From: Aradus depressus
Taxonomy: Eukaryota; Arthropoda; Insecta; Hemiptera; Aradidae
Length of the DNA stretch: 64,000 nt
Reading direction: 5' to 3'
NCBI GenBank assembly: GCA_963662175.1
Contig: OY759215.1
Span: 52,779,213-52,843,212 of the forward strand
Shown here: in pieces, positions 1 through 9,328 of the stretch
Layout of the letters: every line of letters begins with the position of its first letter
Numbering within the stretch: the first letter of the stretch is position 1
Notes under the pieces: generated by a model
What the model saw: the letters and a program-made list of their open reading frames with translations, nothing else
What the model was told of the DNA's origin: nothing
Database searches by the model: none
Translations under genes and position numbers: made by a program

Positions 1-575
1 TACCCCCCTTCCCATTGGTCGAGTAGTCTGTTTATTATTTTAGAATCTTCTATGGTAGAACTAGAATGCATTCAATCGATGGATGCACCCTGCACACAAA
101 GCTGGATGATATCGACAGAGACTCGGCCTTGACCCGCCCCAACTGTGTCATGCAGCTACCTGCGACCTCCTTACTGCCTCGAGGCCACGTACACTCCGTT
201 CCGTCTTTGTTATAATGCACTCGACGCCCTTGTCCGACATTTTTACAGAAGGAGAACATTCCATATCCTTTCCTCTTATTATTTTTATTACTACAGTAAC
301 TGCACCATTTTACTTCTGAATAACTGGCGTAACGATGGGGAATGGGGAGTCAGTAGCTACTTGCGAATTAAGTAATATTGTCTAAGGTGAATTTAGAATG
401 GGAGAGTATAGGAAATTGCTTTTCCATTACCTTATGGCAACGATAGGATATGTCGTCGATCATAAATACTTCATTGATTTTTCACCCGAAATAGGTACTT
501 GTTTCCCGAACAGCGTAATTATTATAAATATGTTTTTATTTATTGTTTTGTCCATAACCATATGTTATCGATGTA
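1..575. other. no recognised feature
   Basis: Only short unconserved open frames (76 residues or fewer) are present on both strands, none with a recognisable domain. I see no repeat shared with the rest of the window. Confidence 0.5.
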
Positions 576-586
576 TATACTTTTAA

Positions 587-888
587 ACGAGGGCGCCGGT
601 AGCTCAGTGGTATGCGTGTTTGACTTCTGAGCTCAAGAACGTGGGCTCGTAACCCGACCGAGGCCCTTAGTTTATTTTATCAGGGAGGTAAAATAAACTT
701 AAGCATGCCGTCCTTCGGATGGGACGTTAAGCGATGGTCCCGAGCCAAAATTTAGGGTAGGCAAAATTTAGGACTCCCACAGTAGAGTCGGGCTCATGTC
801 CACCAGAGTGACAAAAGAGCGCACTGGTAGTCGGCGATATGACCTCGTAGTTAAAGCCCGGGCATGAGTCATAAAACCAAACCTAACC
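587..888 (+). mobile_element. SINE-1 copy (tRNA-derived), internal deletion
   Basis: The copy starts GAGGGCGCCGG and carries a Pol III A box (TAGCTCAGTGGTATGCG) and a B-box-like GGGCTCGTAACCC. The body is shared with at least a dozen other copies here, and the tail is ACCTAACCT. Compared with the full-length copy at 40001-40352 it lacks the middle GTACGATGTCAGG...CCTAGGTGAATG segment. A perfect 11-bp target-site duplication, TATACTTTTAA, lies at 576-586 and 889-899, which proves retroposition. Such SINEs have no protein and depend on a LINE reverse transcriptase. Confidence 0.93.
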
Positions 889-899
889 TATACTTTTAA

Positions 900-1678
900 T
901 TTATTTTATTTTATTAATATTTCATTTATTTTTATATAGGTATATATTTTTTAATTTTTTTTAATCATTTTTTCTTCTTTTTTTTAATTTTATTTTTTTA
1001 ATTGTGTCATCTAACTTACTTATGTTCATATTACCGATTGTATATATTCAAAATATAGAATTATTAGACAAAATAAACAAATAAGTAAATTGAATAATTC
1101 GTTGTTGGGACGTACATGTGCCGGTGATTCACCGCCGACTTGTTTTTTTTTTCATTTTAGCAACCAGGGTTTCAACTTTCTCTATACTTCGTGTAGCTGG
1201 TTATGAAAAAAGTTAAGGAAAACAGTCGTAGTGTCAAATTTGATACCTGAAAACAGGTCACGCCGATCGTACCACAACTGGGCTTACTTTTGTAACTCCT
1301 GGGGTATAGATTTCACTTGCAAAAGTTACTATAACGCCACTTCAAATCGAATCACATGCTAATCCGATTGGTCCTAATTTCATCCCGTCTTGATTCAGGT
1401 TGAACAAGACTTGACTTGAGGATTTCTGTCAAGTTTGCAAATTCATATTGAAGTTTCTAATGTCATTTATCCCCTTCTGTAAACACCATTTCATGGAGGT
1501 AATTCCCCGTTCAACTCAACTATTCAAAACACCTGGATCTCTCAGACAGAATGCTTTGAAATCAGTGAACTGATAGACCAACCCCTAAAATTACCAAATG
1601 AAAATTTCTCTAATATCTACAATATTATGTGTTATATAAAATTACACATATTGTAATTATTAATAATATATTATAAAA
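900..1678. other. AT-rich spacer with a Rep-A end fragment
   Basis: Mostly homopolymer-rich AT DNA without an open frame of note. Around 1090-1145 there is a fragment of the dispersed repeat Rep-A end (AATTCGTTG...GGTGATTCACCG). Nothing else is recognised. Confidence 0.5.
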
Positions 1679-2004
1679 GAGGGCGCCGATAGCACAGTGG
1701 TAAGCGTGCTTGACTTCTGAGCTCAAGATCGTGGGCCCTTAGTTTATTTTATTTGGAAGGTAAAATAAACTTAAGCACGCCATCTCTCGAATGGGACGTT
1801 AAGCGATGGTCCCGAGCCTGTACGATGTCAGGTACTCGTTAAAGATCCCTACCCTAGGTGAATGAAAATTTAGGGTAGGCAAAATTTAGGACTCCCACAG
1901 TAGAGTCGGGCTCATGTCGACCAGAGTGACGAAAGAGCGCTCTGGTTGTAGGCGATATGACCTCGTAGTTAAAGCACGGGCATGAGTCATAATAACTAAC
2001 TAAC
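1679..2004 (+). mobile_element. SINE-1 copy, B box deleted
   Basis: It begins GAGGGCGCCGATAGC and keeps an A-box-like stretch, but has lost the B-box segment between the anticodon-like arm and GGCCCTTAG, so it should not be transcribed by Pol III. The rest of the body is complete, including the middle segment missing from the copy at 587. The tail is of the older CATAATAACTAACTAAC type rather than CCTAACCTAACC. Confidence 0.88.
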
Positions 2005-2254
2005 AATGTTATATTACAATCGTCTCTGAGTGCTCACAGAGTTCTAAACACACACACACATATAGACGCATTGACAGATATCATCGAGAAAATGATCAGG
2101 ACCTATCCATGGCACAATAACACGTCAAAATCCGTTAAAAGCTCGATTTTGGAATTTTCGCACAATTACAAAGCACCAAATATGTACCTATATAAACAAG
2201 TAGGTAATAACTTTTTTGTCCTATATTTATAAAGAGATCATACATAATAGATAG

Positions 2255-2642
2255 GCGGCGTGTGAGATGGTAGCTCTTCGGGACGAAAATTTACGTTAAT
2301 TATTAGGACACTTGAAGTGTGAGCATGACGCAATTAGAAAAAAAATTAAATAAATAGGAATTCAAAGACAATTTTGATTATGGGTAGTAAAAGAGGTAAT
2401 AAAAGTAAAGAAAATTAGTGTTGAAAAATATTACAAATATGATTCAAGGAGGCAATAAGTGGCGGTTCCAGGTCCTCTTCAACCTTTGTGGGGGTTATGT
2501 GGTAAGTGTTGGGAAGATAATGTGCAAATTTTTGGGTTTTTACTTGTGTAAAGTTTGCTACAGAACCGTATGTAAGTAGTTTGTATTGTTTCGGGTACTG
2601 TGCATCATGATATTTTGATGTGATTTTGTAATATGTAAACAT
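2255..2642 (-). pseudogene. 5'-truncated 3' end of a Jockey-like LINE
   Basis: This segment aligns throughout with 4805-5215, the 3'UTR and last codons of the intact LINE below (for example the CGGTTCCAGGTCCTCTTCAACC and GTAAAGTTTGCT blocks match the ORF2 terminus). It keeps no RT domain. The differences and the altered stop context show an older, dead-on-arrival insertion of a related element. An open frame of 75 residues at 2415-2642 is a remnant of the ORF2 C-terminus in a shifted context and is not expected to be functional. Confidence 0.85.
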
Positions 2643-2814
2643 TTTTGAAATATAGTATAATTCATCAATAATTACTTTTGGAGTTTTGAAGGACTGATTA
2701 TTTTCGAAAGTTATACTGTTGAGGACAATATACTGAATGTGTTATGTACCACTGAGGATAATACAATACTGTTTAAATATTAGTTTCGATTTAGAAAAAA
2801 AAAATTTGGGAAAA

Positions 2815-3250
2815 CATTCTCTTTTTACTTCCCCAGCCATATGAAGTATAGGGGAAGTTAAGTAATCGGTCAAAAATTCCATGCGGAGTTTTCAACGGAA
2901 TTTCATTTTTCCGCCTCTAATTTCCAAAAATGAAACAAAAAATTCTGTCTATATGTGTGTCGTAATGAATGTATCGACACACAATTTCATATGTAAATTG
3001 AAAACCCCATAAGGACGCGACATTTATTAATTTTCAGCGAAATCGGCAGAAGAGAAAGGAAGGACAGAAGGAGGATCAGCTCAAAAACCCTACGAATGCA
3101 ATGAATGTAATGATGAATAATCTGTCAAATTTCACCAATATCGTCTGAAGGGAAGGGAGGTTCGGGGGAGGGGGCTCAATTCAAAGGCCCTAACAACTGC
3201 CCATGTAATGAATTTATCAATACAAAATTTAGTATGAGGTTTTTTAATAT
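2815..3250 (+). repeat. Rep-A dispersed repeat (hairpin end plus body)
   Basis: It starts with the hairpin ACTTCCCC...AGGGGAAGT, followed by blocks about not-quite-regular 130-bp units (ATGAATGTATCGACAC, TTTCAGCGAAATCGGC). The same blocks recur at 29445, 46295, 51265, 53630, 57665 and 60395. No coding capacity was seen. The class is unknown. Confidence 0.7.
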
Positions 3251-4065
3251 GGTTAATATAGGCAATTCGGTATATTTATTTTCAATAATACTTTATTTAT
3301 ATCCTTAGACCTTTCGACTTACAAGTCATTTTCAATTCTAAAATAAATTCCATTCAATAATAACAACATTAACATTTTTTGATTATCATAACTATTTTTT
3401 ACATACAATATTACAAAAAAAGACAGATAAGGACTTACCCAAATACAGATTGATCATAATTTATTTTTCCATTCTTATATTCTACAACAGGAATGTCGAT
3501 AAAATATATTATTTCACATTTATCCAAAATAAAACCTTACATCTTTCATAAAAAACAATATTAAAAATAAAACCTCTAGCCCTGTTAACCTACTCCAATA
3601 TCTAGGAGAGCGCCGGTAGCTCAGGGATATGCGTGCTTGACTTCTGAGCTCAAGAACGTGGGTTCGTAACCCGACCGATGGTCCCGAGCCTGTACGATGT
3701 CAGGTACTCGTTAAAGAATGAAAATTTAGGGTAGGCAAAATTTAGGACTCCCACAGTAGAGTCGGGTTCATGTCCACCAGAGTGACGAAAGAGCGCTCTG
3801 GTAGCAGGTGATATGACCTCGTCGTTAAAGCCCGGGCATGAGTCATAAAACCTAACCTAACCTACTCCAATATCTATTTATTTAAAATCGATATTTAAAT
3901 TTTTTTTATTTGATTATTTTAATTTTTTTTTTTTTATATTTTTATTTTATAACAAGTAAATTTTTTATTTTTGAAAATGACTTTTAATTTGAAACGTCTA
4001 AGGATATAAATAAAGTATTATTGAAAATAAATATACCTAATTGCCTATATTCACCATAATAAAAA
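3246..4065. mobile_element. foldback element, possible Penelope snap-back
   Basis: The arm at 3246-3335 is the reverse complement of 3971-4065 (shared ATATTTATTTTCAATAATAC block), with some substitutions. The inner ends carry a GACTTGTAAGTCGAAAGG-type motif, a stem followed by GAAA, reminiscent of the ribozyme-like 3' ends of the Penelope families further right, but with no clear CUGAUGA core. A SINE-1 copy sits in the loop. I assign it to Penelope only by this resemblance. Confidence 0.5.
3605..3857 (+). mobile_element. SINE-1 copy with 19-bp target duplication
   Basis: It has the head GAGCGCCGGTAGCTCAG, an intact B box (GGTTCGTAACCC), a large internal deletion joining CCCGACCGA to TGGTCCCGAGCC, and the tail CCTAACCTAACC. 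The flanks TAACCTACTCCAATATCTA are identical at 3586-3604 and 3858-3876. The first bases of the duplication overlap the AACCT tail, so the tail itself may have matched the target when reverse transcription was primed. Confidence 0.92.
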
Positions 4066-4668
4066 ATCAATAATAAGAAAGGTATTATTATATTCACATT
4101 TCATTAGTATGAGGTTTTAGAAGTTCCTATGTTAGTCGACTGTTGAATATTATCGCAAACAATCGACTGGTTTTGTATGGGGAGCGAAAAGTTAATTGAT
4201 TAATTCGTTGTGGGGAAGTACATTGCCGGTGATTCACCGACGACTTTTTCCGTTTGATATATCTCGTCCCACAACATCTTCCTGTCGATAATTAAAATCC
4301 AGAATATAACCCACTCACGCCATAATGCTGTTAATATATGGTAAAACGTGAACTAAGAATAATAATAATAATTATTATTTAAAAATAGGAAAACTTAAAA
4401 AGAAATAATCATTTGAGACAAGAGGAAGCAGGAATTGGGTTTGATGAGAGGACAAGTGGGCGGGGGTTCACTGCCCACACAGACATCGCTGTAAAGCAAC
4501 CCCATGTAAAATATTGATATCGTTACAATATAATTATTATTTAGGTAAGCTAACCGTTTAATTATATGGCTCTTCTACAGCACAAATTTTAAATTATTAT
4601 TATTAAATGACTAAGTCGTGTAATATTCTTCGTTGCCTCTGTCATTACCCAACCAAACATATCTTATC
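4066..4668. other. AT-rich spacer with Rep-A fragment
   Basis: A Rep-A end lies at about 4120-4260 (TTAATTGATTAATTCGTTG, GGTGATTCACCGACGAC). The rest shows short ATT microsatellites and no coding signal. Confidence 0.5.
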
Positions 4669-4701
4669 AAAACTGTTTTTTTTTTTTTTTTTTTTTTTTT
4701 T

Positions 4702-5034
4702 GGCTTTTATTCATAAAGATGCAACTGTTGCTAGGGGGCAACAACCAGCATCTATGTTGGTAGGTATGGAGACGTTGGCGTGAATGGCATGTGAGAGGAA
4801 GGCCACCCAGTGGTAGGTCCTCGGGACGAAAATTTATATTAATTATAAGGACAAGGGAAAAATAAAAAAATAAATAAATAATAATAATAATAATAATAAT
4901 TAAAAAAATAAAATAAATAAATAAAAAGGAAGTGAAAGACAACTTTGATGGAATGGGTAAGAGAGATGGTAAAACTGAAGGAAAATAATGTAAAAGAATA
5001 AAAAAAAAATAAAAATATTAAGAACGAATAGGAA
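4702..5034 (-). other. LINE 3'UTR and poly(A)
   Basis: About 330 bp lie between the ORF2 stop and the poly(A). It contains (AAT)n and (AAATA)n runs and a GGACGAAAATTTA block conserved in the dead copy at 2255-2642, which marks it as part of the element rather than flank. Confidence 0.75.
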
Positions 5035-7743
5035 TTAAGATGGCAGTAAGTCGCGGTTCCACCTCCTCTTCAACCTTCGTGGGGGGTTTTGTGGTAAGTG
5101 TTGTGAAGATAAAGTACGTATTTCTGGATTTGTATGTGTGTAAAGTTTTCTAAAAAAACGTATGTAAATAGTTTGTATTGTGTCGGGTACTGTGTGTATC
5201 ATAAGATCGTTATGAAGTGTTCTGTTGTTTATGTATGGGGGGCATTGTGTTATCAGTCTGAGGGTTTTTGACTGAAATGCCTGAATTCGTTTGATGTTGG
5301 ATGTTTTTGCTGAACCGTATATCTGTGATCCGTATGTCCATAATGGTCTAAGTAAGTAAGTATAACAGTTCCGTTTTTGTGTCATGTCTAATTTTGATCG
5401 TCTATTTAGAAGTCCGTAGAGTATTTTGAGTCGACGGTTCAGCGTGTTTCGTGTGAGACGTGTGTGAGGATTCCATGTCAGTCTTCGATCCAATGTCAGT
5501 CCTAGGTATCGTACAGTATTAGTTTGAGGGAGGGGCTTGTCGTAGATGAAAACGGGGGGGCATGTTTCTCGTCGAAGTGTAAATGTGATGTGCTGTGATT
5601 TTTCTGTATTTAGTTTGATTTTCCATGTGTTGCACCAGTTTTCAATTTGTGTGAGATGGTGTTGTAGTGTAAATGAGGCGTGTATGTGAAGGTCAGCAGC
5701 AGCTAAGATGGCGGTGTCATCGGCGTATGTAGCTGTCATTGTGTGGATGGAGGTGGGCATGTCAGATGTGTATATTGTATATAATAAAGGAGCTAAGACA
5801 GAACCCTGCGGTACACCCGCCAATATGGGTCTTATTGAGGAGATAGCAGAGCCCTGACGGACGGCGAAGTATCTGTTTGTTAGATATGAATGAATGATTA
5901 AATAATATGTGTGAGGAAGCAACGGTCTCAATTTATAAAGAAGTCCCGCGTGCCAAACTCGGTCAAAAGCCTGACTTACATCAAGAAACGCCCCCGTTGC
6001 ATAAAACTTTCTTTCTAGGGCAGACGCCACGTAATCCACAACCCTGTGTAACTGGTGTATTGTGGAGTGTTCTGAGCGGAAGCCAAACTGATGATGAGGA
6101 AGTGTTTGCTGACTGGAAAGAATAGTTATGAGCCTTTTGTATAGTAATTTTTCGAAGAGTTTAGAACATAGTGGAAGAAGACTGATAGGTCGGTTGGAGG
6201 AAGGAGAGTGTTCTGGCTTCTTTGATTTTAGTATCATAAGAATGTGTGAGAGTTTCCATTGAATTGGAAAGCGTGTTGTGCGTAGTATGCAGTTAAACAG
6301 GGTTGTCAGGAACACGACAGCTTTCCGAGGTAATTCCTTGAGAACTTCAGCCGTAATGAGGTCATACCCTGGGGACTTCTTTTTGGGGAGGTGTTGAATT
6401 TCAAATGCGACTTCAGAAGGTGTGAATGATTTGGGAGGGAGTGAAAGGGGTAATGGGATATGTAGTGTTTGTGAGACATGTGTTTCATGTGTTAAATCAT
6501 GCATGTCTGGATGAGGTGTGAAGGTTTGTGTGAGATGGGAGGCGAAGCGCTCTGCTTTCTCCTCGGCTGTTATGGCCCATGAGTCATTGTCATATCGCAG
6601 AGGTACTGACGTTGCTGGTTGACGCAGCACCCGACGAGTTTTTCGCCAGAGACTGCCATTTTCAGCATTCAAGTTGGAGAAGTAAGTATCAAATTTAGCT
6701 TTTCGAAATAGTTTAATTTCCGTCTTCAGTTTGTTATTCAGTCGATTGTATATCTGTTTGTCAGTCGGTAGTCTGGAGGATTGCCATATCTGCCGTGCTC
6801 TCCGCTTCTCCCTGATCAATCTGCGAATGTACTCTGGGTAAGCCGGTAGATCTTGCCTGGAAGCCAGCTTTGAGGGAAATGATGAAGACCATGCGGCTTC
6901 CTGAACACTACATGTGTAGAACTCCACTGCCTGCTCTAGCTCCTCCTCTGTCTTTAGGGAATATGGTACAGAGAGCTTAGCGTTTAAGGTTTCCCTGAAT
7001 AACTCCCAGTCCATCAGTCCTGGAGTTAGCGTCGGTTTACTCTCCTTTTGAGACGGCTCCGCCCAGACGTTTAAAAACACCGGTGAATGATCCGAAGAGA
7101 GGTCGGTCGTGGTGCTCACAGATGATGGCATACCTCTTAAACCTTTGTGTACAAAAAAGTCAAGTAGGTCTGGTAATTTGCGTCTTGAAGTTGGCCAGTA
7201 TGTTGGTGTACTCGGTGAAGTGGTTTGTAAGTTGTCATTGTTGATTGTAGTATTGAGACTCCTTCCCCTCGGTGTACAGAGCCGCGAGCCCCATTGCTGG
7301 TGTTTAGCATTGTAGTCTCCACCGGCAATGAAACAGGGTCCCCATTTCCGGAAAAATGCTGAAAATGTAGCAGGAGCTATGGCGAACCTCGGAGGGCAAT
7401 AAACGGCAACAAGGTTAATCTTTTTGTGTCGTGTATGTAGAGTGATAGCTGCTGCCTGGATGTGAGGTGTGGTTACGTTCGGAAGTGGGTAGTGTGTGAG
7501 TGAGGACTTTATGACAACAGCTGCCCCGCCGTGACTAGTGTCGTCAGGATGATCAGCTCGATGTATAGTATAGTTCCGGAAAGACAATTTTGATTTGGAC
7601 GTCAGGTGGGTTTCAGAGATTAGGGCAACGTCAATCCGTCTGTCATGTAGAAGTATGTCCAGTTCGTTTTTATGTTGTATAAGTCCGTTCGCATTCCACA
7701 GAAGAACTGACAAGGAACCAATGGTGAGTGAATTAGTGTGCAT
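5035..7743 (-). CDS. LINE ORF2: AP-endonuclease and reverse transcriptase
   Basis: This is a 902-residue enzyme that nicks target DNA and copies element RNA onto the nick (target-primed reverse transcription) in the nucleus. Residues 1-230 form an exonuclease-endonuclease-phosphatase domain: WNANGL, SETHL (catalytic Glu), GGDYNAKH near 141 and SSDHSPV (His). The RT domain covers about 420-720, with KSPGYD, FLDVSQAFD near 585, GVPQGSVLAP and the catalytic YADD at 673-676. The C-terminal region lacks RNase H, as usual for the Jockey clade. The start codon overlaps the end of ORF1 by 11 nt (ATG...TAA, 7733-7743), so ORF2 is probably translated by termination-reinitiation or a shift. All key residues are present. 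Clade assignment is by motif and architecture, not by tree. Confidence 0.95.
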   Translation of the reverse strand: MHTNSLTIGSLSVLLWNANGLIQHKNELDILLHDRRIDVALISETHLTSKSKLSFRNYTIHRADHPDDTSHGGAAVVIKSSLTHYPLPNVTTPHIQAAAITLHTRHKKINLVAVYCPPRFAIAPATFSAFFRKWGPCFIAGGDYNAKHQQWGSRLCTPRGRSLNTTINNDNLQTTSPSTPTYWPTSRRKLPDLLDFFVHKGLRGMPSSVSTTTDLSSDHSPVFLNVWAEPSQKESKPTLTPGLMDWELFRETLNAKLSVPYSLKTEEELEQAVEFYTCSVQEAAWSSSFPSKLASRQDLPAYPEYIRRLIREKRRARQIWQSSRLPTDKQIYNRLNNKLKTEIKLFRKAKFDTYFSNLNAENGSLWRKTRRVLRQPATSVPLRYDNDSWAITAEEKAERFASHLTQTFTPHPDMHDLTHETHVSQTLHIPLPLSLPPKSFTPSEVAFEIQHLPKKKSPGYDLITAEVLKELPRKAVVFLTTLFNCILRTTRFPIQWKLSHILMILKSKKPEHSPSSNRPISLLPLCSKLFEKLLYKRLITILSSQQTLPHHQFGFRSEHSTIHQLHRVVDYVASALERKFYATGAFLDVSQAFDRVWHAGLLYKLRPLLPHTYYLIIHSYLTNRYFAVRQGSAISSIRPILAGVPQGSVLAPLLYTIYTSDMPTSIHTMTATYADDTAILAAADLHIHASFTLQHHLTQIENWCNTWKIKLNTEKSQHITFTLRRETCPPVFIYDKPLPQTNTVRYLGLTLDRRLTWNPHTRLTRNTLNRRLKILYGLLNRRSKLDMTQKRNCYTYLLRPLWTYGSQIYGSAKTSNIKRIQAFQSKTLRLITQCPPYINNRTLHNDLMIHTVPDTIQTIYIRFFRKLYTHTNPEIRTLSSQHLPQNPPRRLKRRWNRDLLPS

Positions 7744-9046
7744 ACTGTGTGAAGAGTTGTGTCATTTGTGATAACTGTGAAAGGAGGGTGACAAGGGGCT
7801 GGATGATAGTTTGTAGACTTGATAAAAAGTTATTAAAATGTGGAGGGATACCATTATTAGGAGGTGACCACTGGGACCCTTCCTCTCCCATGCCCCCTGA
7901 CGGAGGATCGGATCTGTCCAGTCCAGAAGTTCTCTGACGTCGAAGGGAATCTGCGTAGCTGGATTTCCTTTCTGTAGCGGGTGGTGGACGGAAGGCACTG
8001 ACATGTGGCCGCCCAGTCGCTGCAGGATGAGTCGCCGGAGTTGGTTGAGTCCTTTGAGGCATGACGGGAAAAGCTGTTGAATTCATCGACGGCGTAAACC
8101 TCTTGTTGTCTACTGGAGTAGAAGAAATTGTCCGTCGATTTCGAAGTTCTTGGTAGACAATGCACCCCCTGTAGTTGGCAGGGTGAGAGCCCTTGCAGTT
8201 GGCACATGTGGCTGCAGTGGTTCTTGGTTTCTGGCATGTACCAGAGACATGGTCCTGACCGCACCGCACGCACTTATGGCGCAGTCTGCAAAATGATTGG
8301 GTGTGTCCGTACGACTGACATCTTTTGCACTGGACTATAGACCTTGTTCTATAGGGTTCCTCTACTGTCACTTTGCAGTACAGTAAAGATTTAATATCAA
8401 AGATATTTTCGTTAAATGTCTTCGGTTCTATGTCGATAAAAAATAGTGGGAGGGGGACATTGATTGGAGCGGAGTCGGGCACACTGGGGTCTTGTTGGAG
8501 CCATGATTTCTTGTAGACATTCATGACTCCTTTCACCTGATAACCCTTCTCACTGAAGGCTGCGATGATCTCCTCCTTGTCGGACGAAGGATGAAGGCCA
8601 CGAACTACCACCCTCGGCACCTTTTCCGACTTCAGTTGATAAGTGTGATACTCAACTTTATGGTTATCGAGAAGATGGATGAATGCCCTATAGTGTTCGG
8701 GCTTCGTGGGATATAAGGTAATCCCTCTTGTCGTGGCTTTCAATATGAAGGAATCGGGCCCAGAAGTTTTAATTAATTCTTCAATGAAGTGCTTGCAACT
8801 GGTCACTTCATCTTTAATGAAAATAGGAGGAGGTTTCTCGAAAGTTTCCTTTACTGTCTCCATGTTGTCATTTTTTGTTGCTAATGGAGTGTAAGGGTTA
8901 CTTACAGGAATGGTGTCTGCAGGACGAGCGATTTTCCTTGGGTCTCTATTTTCTATAGCGGACCTCTTTCTGGAAAATGCTTTTTGCCACGGTGTGATTA
9001 CTGGCACAGCATTGTTGACTTCTTTCTTTTCCTCAATGGTTGCCAT
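7733..9046 (-). CDS. LINE ORF1: nucleic-acid-binding Gag-like protein
   Basis: This is a 437-residue ORF1 protein that should coat the element RNA and form the RNP. The N-terminal 60 residues are basic and disordered. Residues of about 75-235 match the PRE_C2HC pattern (PPPIFI, KVPRVVVRGLHP, PLPLFFIDIEP). Three Cys/His knuckles follow: CKRCQSYGHTQSFC, CVRCGQDHVSGTC and CANCKGSHPANYRGC. The tail is Pro/Ser-rich and ends in an amphipathic segment (FLSSLQTIIQPLVTLL). The same order occurs in the LINE at 62033, which supports the start chosen. The frame is uninterrupted. Confidence 0.93.
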   Translation of the reverse strand: MATIEEKKEVNNAVPVITPWQKAFSRKRSAIENRDPRKIARPADTIPVSNPYTPLATKNDNMETVKETFEKPPPIFIKDEVTSCKHFIEELIKTSGPDSFILKATTRGITLYPTKPEHYRAFIHLLDNHKVEYHTYQLKSEKVPRVVVRGLHPSSDKEEIIAAFSEKGYQVKGVMNVYKKSWLQQDPSVPDSAPINVPLPLFFIDIEPKTFNENIFDIKSLLYCKVTVEEPYRTRSIVQCKRCQSYGHTQSFCRLRHKCVRCGQDHVSGTCQKPRTTAATCANCKGSHPANYRGCIVYQELRNRRTISSTPVDNKRFTPSMNSTAFPVMPQRTQPTPATHPAATGRPHVSAFRPPPATERKSSYADSLRRQRTSGLDRSDPPSGGMGEEGSQWSPPNNGIPPHFNNFLSSLQTIIQPLVTLLSQLSQMTQLFTQYAH

Positions 9047-9264
9047 TAAATGAAATAAAAGAAAATAATAATAAAAAAAAAAAATAATAAATAAAATAAA
9101 TAAAAATCAGCTAGCTTACGATGTTTTGACTTGCATTATGAAAAAGTTCTTAAACAAAACAAAACAACTCAAACCAAAAATAAGATAAGATTTTAAACAA
9201 ATTTAAACAAACAGAATATACTTTTTTAACAAAAATATTGAAGAGCACAAAAAAAATGATAAAA
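9047..9264 (-). promoter_or_regulatory. LINE 5'UTR (presumed internal promoter)
   Basis: An A-rich leader of about 215 bp precedes ORF1. Jockey-type LINEs carry their Pol II promoter in this region. I see no convincing Inr or DPE to name, so this is inference from position only. Confidence 0.4.
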
Positions 9265-9328
9265 AAACTGTATTTTTGATGTGTATCTTAGCTCTTGGTA
9301 GGGGCTATGTCAGACCGTCACAGCGTAA

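Larger units (their letters stand above)
4676..9264 (-). mobile_element. intact-looking Jockey-like LINE
   Basis: This is a non-LTR retrotransposon read on the minus strand: 5'UTR, ORF1, ORF2, 3'UTR and a 26-nt poly(A) (seen as T at 4676-4701). Both ORFs are open, so the copy is young or selected. The 3' end is exact. The 5' end is tentative: AAAACTG at 4669-4675 recurs at 9265-9271 and could be the target duplication, but it is only 7 bp and A-rich. A Harbinger element starts just upstream at 9329, so the LINE cannot reach beyond about 9325 unless it was interrupted. Confidence 0.85.

Noticed and set aside
594..680. tRNA gene by A and B boxes
   Set aside because: The same head occurs in many dispersed copies joined to a common 3' body with target duplications; it is a SINE head, with no proper cloverleaf acceptor stem.
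4669..4675. AAAACTG as certain target duplication of the Jockey-like LINE
   Set aside because: Only 7 bp, A-rich, and the 5' end is not otherwise fixed; kept as tentative.
4667..4942. 91-residue hydrophobic frame
   Set aside because: It is the 3'UTR and poly(A) of the LINE read in a chance frame.
5907..6125. plus-strand frames inside the LINE ORF2
   Set aside because: Antisense shadows of the RT coding sequence.
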